A program made the position numbers and the translations under genes. From the NCBI GenBank assembly GCA_028583415.1, contig CM053266.1, positions 85,256,149 to 85,320,148 of the forward strand: a stretch of DNA of 64,000 nucleotides, in the 5' to 3' direction. The DNA comes from Protea cynaroides (Eukaryota > Streptophyta > Magnoliopsida > Proteales > Proteaceae). This document shows positions 22,214 to 33,552 of the stretch, in pieces; positions within the stretch are counted from its first letter, which is position 1, and every line of letters begins with the position of its first letter. The notes under the pieces were generated by a model. The model saw only the letters and a program-made list of their open reading frames with translations. It had not been told where the DNA came from and ran no database searches.

Positions 22214-24185
22214 TGTCACACCCCAATTCTAGACTAACCAAAATGGTGTGATGAACCGTCAATAAACCAATGATTCAACCAGGATCTCGAATAGGCTATC
22301 CCTACCATGTTAAATCAAAACTCATTCTATATTAATCAGAGATAATAAAGTAAATAGCAGAAGTTTTACAGATAAAGAACTGAGGTCTAGTTATAATAAA
22401 TAATTAATATTCTATTTATCTCTAAATAACCAAAACATAATTTAATACATATTATAAATATTCAAATACGAAAGTTAAACACTAAGCGTATCCACAGTTG
22501 AAACGCTCGCTTAACGAATCACAATAGTCCTCCATAGCTTGCTCATCATAGCCGCCACATGTTCATATGTTGGCGTGTCGACATAATCTTCAATCGTAAA
22601 ACCTGCAACATCAAAAACTAAAATAATTACGCGCACGAGGGTCAACTCTCCAACTTGAGCTCAATGAGTAAATAAAACAATGCAACAAACATATGCATGC
22701 ATTCAATTCATATCTTTGGTCTGATTCATAAGTTTGCAATGTGCAATAGAAATGATAGGTGGCCACCGCACCTCTATACAAGAATGTGTGGAACCGTCCA
22801 ATGGATCAAACATCATTTTCGTCCCCACATGCACCCACCATGGAATAGAGATAGAGATAAAGTGCTTAGGACCGCACCGCATCACACTTGCCCTGATGCT
22901 CTACCCATACCAACACGTAAGTCCCTATTGGCGAGGGCTTGCAAACTGGAATCGCAACTAACCAATCCTAATGTCAAACCGTGTATCCAAGACCTCACCC
23001 CAGCATCCCTCAATACGTCCATAGAGATAGAGCTAAGACCCCCCAGCAGAGTCAGAGACTACACGATCCGAGACCACCACCCCTGATGCCCTACGACATA
23101 ATAGTTCTGCTAAGGTAATGGCGATACGACGATGTTAGTGGACAAGACTTGAGTAGAGATAGAGCTAGAGTCTGGTGACCAGGATGAACCACAGTGTCAC
23201 GTTCTCCCCTTGATGCTCCACTCGCATCAAGTACACTAACCACACACATACATTCATATGCCTATTCCTAGCATCATCATCATCATCATCATGTTATAAT
23301 AAACGAAATTAAATATGCATGAACAGTAATAACATGAATAGTGGATGACATATGATATGCACATTACAATCATATAAGCATAGAATCATTCATAGTATAT
23401 TATTAGCCAATTAGTTTAGGTATTGTTTCCTCACCTTTGATTGAGTGTAGATCCTCGTTCTAGTTTTATGAATCACTTTTAAATCACTAGAAAGGCCTAA
23501 CAAGTCGATAGATTTTAATTAGAATTAATTTCAATAAATTTAGACTAACTGAAATCGTAGGGTCGCAGGTAGGGTAGCACCTAGGGTAGCAGTTTTCTGT
23601 GACCCTAGGGTGTAGGGTCGGACGTGGGGTCGGATACCATTCGACCCTACGTGCGACCACACCCTCCCTGGGACTTTTCGAGGGCATGTGGTTGATCCTG
23701 TGATCTCATAGGGTCGGTTATCATTCGACCCTACGTGCGACCACACGTATTCTGAGTCGATCTTTCATTCTAAGGTCCATTCTTTCATGTTTTGATCATT
23801 TGGCTTACTTTCATGGTCTATTCTAAGATTGTTCTATGACTCAAAACTCCAAGTTTTACACTATTCATTGTCTATAACAATTTTCTCCATGGTATCTCTT
23901 GGAACTTGTCCATGGATGGATGATTTGGGTTTCTCCTAATCCTATGTTCTTCATAACTATTCTAGGATCTCTTATTCAGGTAAGGAATTAGATTCATACC
24001 TTTATTCAGAGGTTTCTCTGAAGTTTCCTTCTCTTCCTTAGTCTTCTTCTTAAAGTTTCCATCTCTTCTTCTCTTCCTTCTTCTTTCTCTTTCTCCCACT
24101 TTCAATTAGGATTGTAAAGGAGTGAAAGAGGATAAGAGACGTCCTATTTATAGAGGAAAACCCTCCATAATAAGTCCCAATGAGG
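22214..24185 (-). repeat. Truncated 3' LTR of element B
   Basis: Carries the family hallmarks in order: TGTCACACCCCAATTC, GGTGTGATGAACCG, the CATCATCATC tract near 23270-23290, clusters of GGGTCGG/CGACCCTA words at 23560-23750, a CT-rich tract at 24010-24100 and TTTATAGAGG near 24150. It breaks off at CCCAATGAG, where the antisense-ORF tail is fused. Confidence 0.8.
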
Positions 24186-24268
24186 TGGCTTGGTTGACTA
24201 GAGTGTATGCTGAGGACTATGACCAGGATCGTGAGGCACCTCCTCCTCCAGCACCTCCAGCTCTATGA
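24184..24268 (+). pseudogene. 3' tail of the antisense ORF in element B
   Basis: The last 28 codons read VAWLTRVYAEDYDQDREAPP then a Pro/Ala tail and TGA (24266-24268). This matches the C-terminus of the intact antisense ORF at 33486-34826. Differences are mostly silent: by eye 7 codons differ synonymously and 3 change the residue. It shows that this ORF belonged to more than one member of the family. Confidence 0.8.
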
Positions 24269-24308
24269 TGTACATTTTTTTTTGTTTTTCTTTGTACTAC
24301 AGAGTAAC

Positions 24309-24313
24309 TGTCC
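24309..24313. other. Target duplication TGTCC, left
   Basis: TGTCC precedes the LTR start TGTCACACC at 24314 and recurs at 37473-37477 straight after ...GGGTCTTACA. A 5-bp duplication is standard for Ty3 integrases. Confidence 0.75.
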
Positions 24314-25517
24314 TGTCACACCCCAATTCTGCACTGTTCAGAATGGTGTGATGAACCGTTAATAAATCAATGGTTCAACCAGGATCTCAAATAGGCTGTG
24401 TCCGTTTGCTTAAACCATACATATCCACAACCATAATCAGAGTAAATACACAATAGCGAAAGTCTTAAATATTAAATGAACTGAGAATCTAAATGTGATA
24501 ATCATAAATAAAATACCCAATTATCTTCATTGACTGAGACATAAGTAAATAAAATAATCAATTACATTTTCTCAATAATCCAAATAAAAATCTAATCGAA
24601 AATGCATGAGTTACATTCGCATGACGAATCATGCGTCTCCATTATATCTTCTGCGTCCATAGCCGCAACGTGCCCGTATGCGGAAGCATTCATATAATCT
24701 TCTACGGTCATACCTGCATCATCAACTAAAAATATTCGAATTCAAAAAGGGTGAGCACACATCACGGCTCAGTGAGCAAACAAAACAATGCAACAAACAT
24801 ATGCATGCATTCAATTCATATCTTTGGCCTGGTATATAAGTTTGCAATGTGCTATAGAAAGGTTCGGTGGCTGCCTCACCTCTATACACAGGGTGTGTAA
24901 GCCCACCCAATGGATCAAATACCATTGTCGGCCACATCCACCCCACCATGGAATAGAGATAGAGCTAAAGTGCTTAGGACCGCACCACATCACACTTCCC
25001 CTGATGCTCTACCCATACCAATACGTAAGCCCCTATTGGCGAGGGCTTGCAAACTGGGCTCGCAACTAATCAATCCTAATGTCAATCAGTGTATCCAAGG
25101 CCTCACCCCAGCATCCCTCAATGCGTTCATAGAGATAGAGCTAAGGCCCCCCGGCAGAGTCAGAGACTACACGGTCCGAGACCACCTCCCCTGATGCCCT
25201 ACGATATAATAGTTCTGCTAAGGTAATGGTGATACGACGATGCTAGTGGACAAGATTTGAGTGTAGAGATAGGGCTAAAGTACTTAGGAACGCACCGCAT
25301 CACACTTCCCCTGATGCCCCACTCGCATCAAGTACATTAATCACACACAAGCATTCACATGTCTATTCCTAACATCATCATCATCATCATGTTGTAAATG
25401 AACTGAATTAAATATGCATGAACAGTAATAATAGAAATAGTAGATGACATGTGATATGCACATTACAATCATACAATCATAGCATCATACATGGTATTGG
25501 ACTCAATAAAATGAAAA
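24314..25517 (-). repeat. LTR part, left half of the insertion flanked by TGTCC
   Basis: About 1.2 kb of a family LTR (TGTCACACCCCAATTCTGC ... GGTATTGGACTCAATAAAATG) cut off at 25517 by element A. Its other end survives as 37379-37472. Together they look like a solo LTR, or an element reduced to its ends, into which A inserted with loss of sequence. Confidence 0.65.
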
Positions 25518-27778
25518 TGTCACACCCCAATTCCGCACTATTCAGAATGGTGTGATGAACCGCTAACAAACCAACGGTTCAACCAGGATCTCGAGTAGGC
25601 TATATCCGTGTTATCTAAACCCCATACATCCATAATCATAATCAGAGTAAATACACAATAGCGGAAGTCTTATAATAAAATGAACTGAGAATCTATTGTG
25701 ATATCAATATTTAAATAATAAATTATTCTGTATCAACTAAGACATAAATAAATAAATATCAAATACATGTCTTTAATAAATCCAAATAGATAAAACTAAA
25801 AAATCTAATCGAATACACATGAGTTGCACTCGCAAGAGATGTCATGTGTATCCACTTCATCTTCAGCTACCATCGCTGCAACGTTCCCGTATTCTGGAGC
25901 ATTTATATAATCTTCAACGATTGTACCTGCATCATCAATTAAAAATATTCGACGTCGAAGGGTGAGCACACATCACGGCTGAGTGAGCAAACAAAAATAA
26001 TGCAACAATACATATGCATGCAATCAATTCATATCTTTGGTCTGGTTTTACGTTTGCATTGTGCTATAGAAAGGATAGGTGGCCACCGCACCTCTATGCA
26101 CGAGAGTGTGGATACGCCCGATGACTCTCACCGTCGCCCACAACACCCATAATGAACATTGTACAACGAATGTCACGTTTATCGATGCACAACTCCATAC
26201 CAACAAATTAACCCCTGATGGCTAGGGCTGCAAATGGGGCTCGTTACTAACCAATCCTAATGTCAACCAATGTATCCAAGGCCTCACCCCAGCATCCCTC
26301 AGAGCACCCATAGAGATAGAGCTAAGGCCCCTCAGTAGAGTATAGGACTCAAGGACCGAGACCCTCCTTGATGCCCTACGTCGTAATAGTTCTGCTAAGG
26401 TAACGGCGATAAGACGATGCTAATGCACAAGACTTGAGTTAGAGATAGAGCTAAAGTGCCCGGATCAAACACCGCATAACACCTCCCCTGATGCCCTACT
26501 CGCATCAAGCACACTAACCACACACAAACATTCACATGCCTATTCCTAGCATCAATCATCATCATCATGTTATAAGTAAACAAAATTAAATATGCATGAA
26601 CAATAATAGCAGGAATATTGGATGACATGTTGAATGCACATTACAAGCATATTCGCATAGAATCAAGCATGGCATTGGACTCAAAAAAATAAAAGTAGTT
26701 TATTATTAACCAATTAGTTTAGGTCTTGTTCCCTCACCTTAGCTTGCTAATAGATACTCTTCCAAGCTTTAGAATCACCTTTATATTGCTATTATATTGC
26801 TAGAAGACCTAACAAAGTCGATAAAATTTAATTAGAATTTATTCTAATTTTTAAAACCATTCTATTAACTGAGGGTCGGAGGTAGGGTCTGAGTTATGAC
26901 CGACCCCTGGTGCGACCCTCCCCTAATCTGGACTTCCAAAACCCTGGGGGTCGATACTCAGGGTCACATAGGGTCGGATGGTCATCGACCCTCTCGTGGG
27001 ACCCCCGTGGGTTTTGGTCAATTTTCCTCCTTTTAGTCCATTCTTCGTGTTTGGGGTCCTATGGCTTGCTCCTACAGTCCATTCAACATACATTCCATGG
27101 TCTAGAACCATGAATCATCCACCTATATAGCTTTTATGTATTCTCCCATGGTTTTCCATGGAAACCTAACCATGGGTTGATGGTTTGGGTTTCTCCGAGA
27201 TCACACTCTCATCCTTATCTAACCTAAGGTCTGTAGAAATTCATGGAATTAGTATCCATACCTGAGAAGAATACTCCTTCTCTGCAACTCTTCTCCTTTT
27301 TTCTTTTTCTTCTCTCCCTTGCTTCTCTTCTTCTTCTCTTCCTTCTCTTCTCTTTCTCTCAATTCAATTAGGGTTGTAAAAGGAGTGAAAGAGGCTTAGG
27401 GACGTCCTATTTATAGGGTGGAAACTCCTAAACTAAGTCCCATTGAGATTTGGAAGGAATCCAATCGAAATTTGGAAACTTTCCTAATTTCAGTTCCCCG
27501 GCAACAGCGGGGGTCGATGAGAGGGTCGATGATCCCGTCGACCCTTGGTTTCCTAAAGTGTCCGACCCCCCTCGTAAAAGGGGGTCCGACTTTCCGTCTT
27601 GGGGGGTCCGACCCTCCCTTGCTGGGTATGCGACCCTCCCTTTAAATTAAGTGTTTTTGGGTCGATTTGATACCTGGGATCACGATCTCCTTCACGCCCT
27701 TGGTCCATTCATCTCGTCCATGATGGGTAAACCTGGTTCAAGGTGGTAAGACCGGGTTAGTTTGGTACGGGTCTTACA
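25518..27778 (-). repeat. 3' LTR of element A
   Basis: 2261 bp; on the minus strand TGTAAGACCCG ... GGTGTGACA. The TATA box CTATAAATAGG (minus, 27406-27416) implies transcription starting near 27385. Clusters of GGGTCGA/CCGACCC words lie upstream of it (27505-27640) and downstream (26870-27000). The opposite LTR at 35121-37378 differs only by scattered substitutions and small indels. Confidence 0.9.
27406..27416 (-). promoter_or_regulatory. TATA box of LTR promoter (element A, 3' copy)
   Basis: Minus strand CTATAAATAGG within AGGACGTCCC; the same sequence is in the 5' LTR at 37006-37016, where it would drive the genomic RNA. Confidence 0.6.
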
Positions 27779-29547
27779 ACTCCCCCCTACTTATAAAAAT
27801 TTCGTCCCCGAAATTGTACGTACCTTCTGAATCAAATAAGTGAGGGTATTGCTTTCGCATAGCATTCTCTTCCTCCCAAGTAATTTCTTCCATGTCTCTA
27901 CTTTTCCAAATGACCTTAACATAATAGATATCTCGGTTGCGTAGTCGTTGAACCTTTCGACTGGTGATTTCTGTTGGTGTTACTTCAAATGTCAAATCAT
28001 CAGTCAAATCCGGTAAATCTATTGTCAAAACGTGCGTTGGATCCTTGACATACTTCTTCAATAGGGAAATATGAAATACGTCATGCACACTTGACATAGA
28101 TGGTGGTAGTGCTAACTGATAAGCCACTTTTCCACGCTTAGCTAGAATCTCATATGGCCCGACATATCTTGGACTGAGTTTCCCTTTCTGTCCGAACCGT
28201 TTCAATCCTCGCATAGGCGATACCTTCAAGAATACTTTATCACCTATAGCGAACTCAAGATCTCTGCGTCGAGTATCTGCATATTGCTTCTGACGGTTCT
28301 GAGCTGTTTTTACCCTTTCCTTGATAATGTCTACCACTCGACAAGTCTCTTCAACAAATTCCGGCCCAACAATACTACGTTCTCCAACTTCATTCCAAAA
28401 CAACGGAGTTCGACACTTTCTGCCATACAGTGCTTCATATGGTGACATCTGTATAGTAGCCTGATAGCTATTGTTATAAGCGAACTCGATCAGTGGTAAC
28501 TTTTCATCCCATGATCCTTTGAAATCAATTACACATGCGCGTAGCATATCTTCTAGAATCTGGATTGTACGCTCTGACTGTCCATCTGTCTGTGGGTGGA
28601 ATGCAGTACTGAACTTCAATGTTGTACCCATAGCCTTTTGCAATCCCTCCCAAAACTTGGAAGTAAATCGGGGATCTCTATCGGATACAATGCTCTCTGG
28701 TACACCGTGTAACCGAACAATATTATCCACATACAGCTTTGCTAACCTTTCCAAGTGTATACTGAGGTCGTATCGGTATGAAGCGAGCTGTCTTAGTCAG
28801 ACGGTCTACAATCACCCAAACTGCGTCAACTACTCGAGGAGTCAGTGGTAATCCCGTGACGAAGTCCATAGTGATGCAGTCCCATTTCCATGCTGGTTCC
28901 GATAACGGCTGTAACAGTCCTGCGGGTCTTTGTCGTTCAGCCTTTACTTTCTGACAATTTAGGCATTGAGACACGAACTTAGCTACATCTGCTTTCATTC
29001 CTCTCCACCAATATAGTTTCTTTAGATCATGATACATTTTTGTGCTTCCAGGATGTATCGAATAAATGGTGGTATGGGCTTCTTTCATCAGTCGGTGTCT
29101 AATGTCCACATTTTCTGTTTCGGGTACACATATTCTTCCTTTGTATTTCAGTACTTTCTCTTCGTCCAAGGTGAACTCAGGGTTAGTCCTACCTTTCTCG
29201 ATATCTTCTTGTACTGTTCTCAGATAAGGATCTGATTTGATAGCTGTCTTCACTTCATCCATTATATCCGGTATAATCTTCAATGCCGCGAACATATTTG
29301 AAAACCGATGAATAAACCCTTGGTTGGCTGATCCATCCGTTGTATCTATCACATATTGCTCATTGCCATGATTGAATACCATTCCGGTAGTACATATAGC
29401 TGCAGTTGTACTAACCTCCCCTTGAGATTTTATCATCGCCTTTTTGCTCAACGCATCCGCTACTACATTAGCTTTCCCCGGATGATACTGGATATCACAA
29501 TCATAGTCTTTCAATAGTTCCAACCATCTCCTTTGTCTCATATTCAA
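27774..29547 (-). pseudogene. Integrase with chromodomain, element A (frameshifted)
   Basis: Integrates the cDNA into chromatin. 29547-28723 begins at the end of RNase H (WLELLKDYDCDIQYHPGKAN.ADALSKK). It continues with the HHCC zinc domain (IHPGSTKMYHDLKKLYWW, CLNCQKVK) and the first catalytic Asp (WDCITMDFVTGLP). 28754-27774 holds the second Asp (IVSDRDPRF), Glu (HPQTDGQSERTIQ), the C-terminal GPYEIL region and a chromodomain at about residues 262-312 of that frame. A one-base insertion near 28750 splits the two frames. The stop codon is made by bases 3-5 of the LTR, so the last residues are encoded by the polypurine tract. Confidence 0.9.
27779..27792 (-). other. Polypurine tract of element A
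   Basis: Minus strand AAGTAGGGGGGAGT abuts the LTR start TGTAAGACC; it would prime plus-strand DNA synthesis. It also encodes part of the last pol codons. Confidence 0.8.
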
Positions 29548-31290
29548 CTCCTTCGATTAAATAAATAAGTAAGACTTTTATGGTCCGACTTAATCTAGAA
29601 CTTCTCTCCGTATAGGTAATGTCTCCATATCTTGATATTGTACTACTGCCGCTAACTCCAAATCATGAGTGGGATAATTTTTATCATGTATCTTTAACTG
29701 TCTTGAGGCATAAGCAATTACTTGTTCTCCTTGCATAAGCACACAACCTAATCCCAGTCCTGACGCATCAGTATATAGGGTAAATGGCTGCCCTAGGACG
29801 GGAATAGTCAAAATTGGAACGGATATCAATCTGGTCTTCAATGTCTGGAAGATTTTCTCACATTTATCCGTCCACACAAACTTTTCACCTTTCTTAGTCA
29901 AACTGGTGAGAGGTACGGCAATCCGAGAATAGTCTTCCACAAATCTCCGATAATATCCAGCGAGACCCAAAAAACTTCTTATTTCTGCAATGCTTTTTGG
30001 TGCTTCCCACTTTACAATAGCCTCGATCTTGCTGGGGTCCACTTTGATTCCTTCAGCGGATACCACATGGCCTAGGAAGGCGACTTCACTTAGCCAAAAC
30101 TCACACTTTGAAAATTTTGCATACAACTTCTCTTTCCTTAAACGCTGTAGGGCGGCGTTTAGATTCTTAACGTGGGTTTCCTTGTCCTTGGAATATACCA
30201 ATATATCATCAATAAATACTATAACCGACGTATCCAACATGTCGTGGAAAACCCGGTTCATAAGTTCCATGAAAGTTGCTGGTGCGTTTGTTAATCCAAA
30301 AGACATGACCAAGAATTCATAATGTCCATATCTGGTCCTGAAAGCTGTCTTAGGAATATCACCCTCTTTAATCTTCAGCTGATGATAACCGGACCGAAGG
30401 TCGATCTTAGAAAATACTTTCGCTCCTTGCAACTGATCGAACAAGTCATCGATCCGAGGTAGTGGATATCGATTCTTGATTGTCAGTTTGTTCAGCTCCC
30501 GATAGTCGATACATAATCGAACGCTACCGTCCTTCTTCTTTACGAATAATACCGGTGCTCCCCATGGTGATATACTGGGTCGAATATAACCCTTGTCCAG
30601 CAGTTCCTGTAGTTGCACTTTCAATTCCTTCAGTTCAGTAGGAGCCATTCTATAAGGTGCTTTTGATACTGGTGCGGCTCCAGGTATAAGGTCTATCACA
30701 AACTCGGTGGCTCTGTCGGGTGGTAATCCTGGTAGTTCCTCCGAAAATACGTCGGGATAGTCCCGCACGACATCAATATCTTCCATTCGTGGTGCTTCCT
30801 TGGTTAGGTCGACCACTGATACTAGATACCCGACTGCCCCCTTCTCAAGGCACTTCTTAGCCTTTAGTGCTGAGAGTATGAGCTTGCGTTTACGGGGCAG
30901 TTTGGTTCCCGCAAAACTGAATTCTGCTCCTTCTTTGTCTTTAAATGTTAGCTTCTTTTCGGCGCATAATAGGTTTGCAGAATGCCGAGCTAACCAGTCC
31001 ATTCCCAAGATGACATCAAAGTCTGCCATCCCAAGTTGGATCAAGGTTGCATCTAAGGTTTTCTCGCCAATGAGAACTGGACATGGCCCATAACCTTTCT
31101 CTAATTCCACTTCTAACCCCATCGGTGACCGTACAAGTAGTTTGTAGTCCAATGTTTTGATGGGTAAGTTCAGCTTCTTTCCAAACGACACAGATATAAA
31201 GGAATGAGTAGCTCCTGAATCAAAGAGTACTCTGGTGGGTATGCCATTTATAGGTACGATACCTGTGATTTGTTTAAACTTAGTCTACAT
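29548..31290 (-). pseudogene. Protease, reverse transcriptase and RNase H, element A (broken)
   Basis: The protease active site DSGATHSFIS lies just upstream of 31191, in frame with the RT block. The RT shows KKKDGSVRLCIDYRELN, KIDLRSGYHQ, FRTRYGHYEFLVMSFGLTNA and the catalytic FIDD at residues 326-329 counted from 31191. The RNase H starts FTLYTDASGLGLGCVLMQ. After residues ELAAVV the frame is lost at about 29640, a TAG lies near 29594 and a further shift near 29551 precedes the integrase frame. The copy therefore cannot make an uninterrupted polyprotein. Confidence 0.9.
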
Positions 31291-31330
31291 GCTTACACAT
31301 TGTAATACAACTTAAAGGTTTAGGTCATAC
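31263..31330 (-). other. 68-nt intron-like segment between gag and protease, element A
   Basis: On the minus strand, gag reads ...GTCACAG|GTATGACCTAA; 68 bases later ...AATCACAG|GTATCGTACC continues into protease. Unspliced, gag ends with VVTGMT and a stop. Removing the GT...AG segment would join gag to protease in frame (DVVTG|IVPINGIP). The same 10-mer TCACAGGTAT lies across both junctions, so the segment could also be a short insertion or duplication. 68 nt is near the lower limit for plant introns. Confidence 0.5.
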
Positions 31331-32596
31331 CTGTGACCACATCGGGTGATGCGGCAGCTTCCTCGGCACGTAACAAAGATAAACTCGTCCTTGATGTTGT
31401 GGCTTTCCCGGGTTTAGGACACTCTCTCATCATATGTCCCACTTGATTGCAGTTATAACATCTTGGACTTTCAGTATTTGGCTTTGGTTGCTGCTGAGCT
31501 GCTTGAGTGGTCTTGGGTGCAGCGGTAAAGCCTTGGGCACGGAAAGGTTTAAATGTTTTGTTATTCCCTCCATTATAAGCATTTTCAGCTGGTCTTTTTA
31601 TGCCTCTATTTTGTGTAAAGTAACTTTCCTTCTGGCTCGATTCGATAACTCGAGCGATTTGGACAGCTTCATTATATATCTTCTTCTCTAAACCCAGGAT
31701 GTGCTCTCTGATGCTTCCTCTAAGTCCCGTGACAAACCTACGGGTCTTAGTGTCTTCCTCTTGCATACTAAGTGGTGCAAAGAAAAACAGCTCCTCATAG
31801 CGCTGTTGATATGCATCCACGGACATCTGGCCCTGATATAAACTCAGGAACTCCTTCTCCATAGCATCTCTGAAGCTTCGGGAAAATACTTCTCAAAGAA
31901 CGCTTCTTTATAAATAGCCCAAGTCAATAGGGCGTGCTTGGTCAGTAGATATGCCCTGGTAGATTTCCACCAATGGTGTGCATCGCCTTTCAGCATGAAG
32001 GTGGCACATAACACCTTTTCTTCTTCAGTAATAGTCATCATGAGAAAGTTTCTCTCCATCTCGTCGATCCAATGTGCTGGCCATAACGGATCCGACGGTT
32101 TACCGTTAAATTCCTTGGGCTTCATCTTCAGAAATCTCTCAACCAGTCGAGAGTGATCCATCTGATTTTGGGGGTATGCCCCAAACATAGGTTGTGGATA
32201 CTGATACTGAACCTGAGCTGCTTCCGGACCAGGTACTGGGATCTGTGCAGCTGGTGGTTGAGGTGTTTGAGGTGCTGGGTGGTTACCCACCGGTGCTGCA
32301 CTGGCTTGTCCAGTCTGCATGGGTGTAGCATGTGCGGCCTGGAACATAATCCCCATTGCAACTTGCATTTGAGCCTGTGCATGTTGCATCTGTTGTAGCT
32401 GCTGTGCTAGATTCATTACCACGGTTGCTAACTCCGGTGGTGGAGGTGGCAAGTTGGTAGGATTTGCCTGGTCTGGATTTCCTGGGGGTACAACCTATGG
32501 ATTTTCCTGTGCATATATATTCTCCTGGCTAGTTTCCTCCACAGGTGGTGGTGGAACTGCATTTCGACTCTGCCTGGTTACTCTACGTCCAGACAT
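31331..32596 (-). pseudogene. Gag, element A (one stop, one frameshift)
   Basis: Gag builds the particle and packages RNA. The best start is the ATG at 32596 (MSGRRVTRQSRN...). An in-frame TAG sits at 32497-32495 (codon 34), and a frameshift near 31876 splits the core between KYFPE and MEKEFLSLYQGQM. The retrotransposon-gag core (HHWWKSTRAYLL...FFEKYFPE) and one CCHC zinc knuckle, CYNCNQVGHMMRECP, are otherwise intact. The N-terminal part is Gln/Pro/Ala rich. Confidence 0.88.
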
Positions 32597-32736
32597 GTTT
32601 TCTTCTGAGATTGGTGGTGCCTGAAAATCATCAAAATAGGTGAGTCAATCATTTATACTGCATGTAGGCACGCTAACCGATGTAAAATTCCAAAATTTTC
32701 AGCTCATTTTATGAAAAATACTGTCTTTTCTATGCA

Positions 32737-32950
32737 GGGTCGATGGTGGGGGTCGATGGTATGTCCGACCCTCAGTATCCGACCCTGGGAATGACCTGTT
32801 CTTCCCGAGAGCTGGGGGTCGATGTGGGGGTCGATGGGTATCCGACCCTCAGTATCCGACCCTGGTTTTCTCGTCGATTCCCGAGAGCCGAGGGTCGATC
32901 TGGGGGTCGATCCGAGGGTCGATGATCCCAGGTCGAATTGTCCGACCCCC
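32737..32950 (+). repeat. GGGTCGAT / CCGACCC motif array, about 2.6 units of 76-79 bp
   Basis: Units start at 32737, 32816 and 32892. Each has paired GGGTCGAT words followed, in the first two, by TATCCGACCCTCAGTATCCGACCC and TTCCCGAGAGC. By eye there are seven GGGTCGAT and five CCGACCC in about 210 bp. The same words cluster around the LTR promoters of the family. It lies between the gag start and the antisense ORF, upstream of the latter, so it is a candidate promoter or enhancer for it. Confidence 0.7.
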
Positions 32951-33107
32951 AAACCAAAAATCAGACCTTTAAGATCCGATTCTGGTTCATTCCCCATCAT
33001 TTCTCTCCCGTTTCGACTCGTCTCCCACCCTCGGGGTTGCTACAGTGCCACTCCGCTATTTTGGTCAGTTTGGATCCGTGTTTCGACGTCCACATCATCC
33101 CTCTACG

Positions 33108-33552
33108 GTATGCTTTCTCATTTTTACCTGTTTTTAGGTTTCCATTTCTAGGTTTTTGTCCATTTAACTTGTATTTTTCAAATTAAACTTTTTCCAACCG
33201 TAAAAATTCGATTTTTATTGGGGGCTTTTGTTATTGGTGTCTCGAGGAACGAAAGCCCTCAAAAATTTTTGAGTTTCATCGGTTGGTTATCGAGAACTTG
33301 GATTTTTGCTCTTTTTGCCCTAATTTGTCGAAATTTTTGATTTCTCGCAATTTCTTCAAATTGGACTTCATTAGCTAGAATTTCCTACTGTCTGAGTGTT
33401 GTAGGACATGTTGGGACCTACGTAAGTCCTCCTGCCCACGTGTCTGGGTGACAAGTGAGGCTTTTGGCCAACTTACGTCGTTATAATGTCAAAATTTTGG
33501 ATTTTCTATCTTATTAACATATTATCTGTTTTCTTTTCTTTCTTATTGGCAG
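33108..33552 (+). other. Possible 5'-UTR intron of the antisense ORF
   Basis: Donor-like CTACG|GTATGC at 33107/33108 and a pyrimidine-rich TTCTTTTCTTTCTTATTGGCAG ending at 33552, five bases before an ATG in good context (ACCATGG, 33558). Inferred from splice motifs only. Confidence 0.4.

Noticed and set aside
22697..23086. His/Cys-rich ORF, repeated at 24788-25194 and 38037-38594
   Set aside because: Lies inside LTRs of the A/B family, differs in frame and length between copies, and changes are not codon-like.
23270..23291. CATCATCATC tract as a possible microsatellite gene or array of interest
   Set aside because: Ordinary short trinucleotide run shared by all family LTRs.
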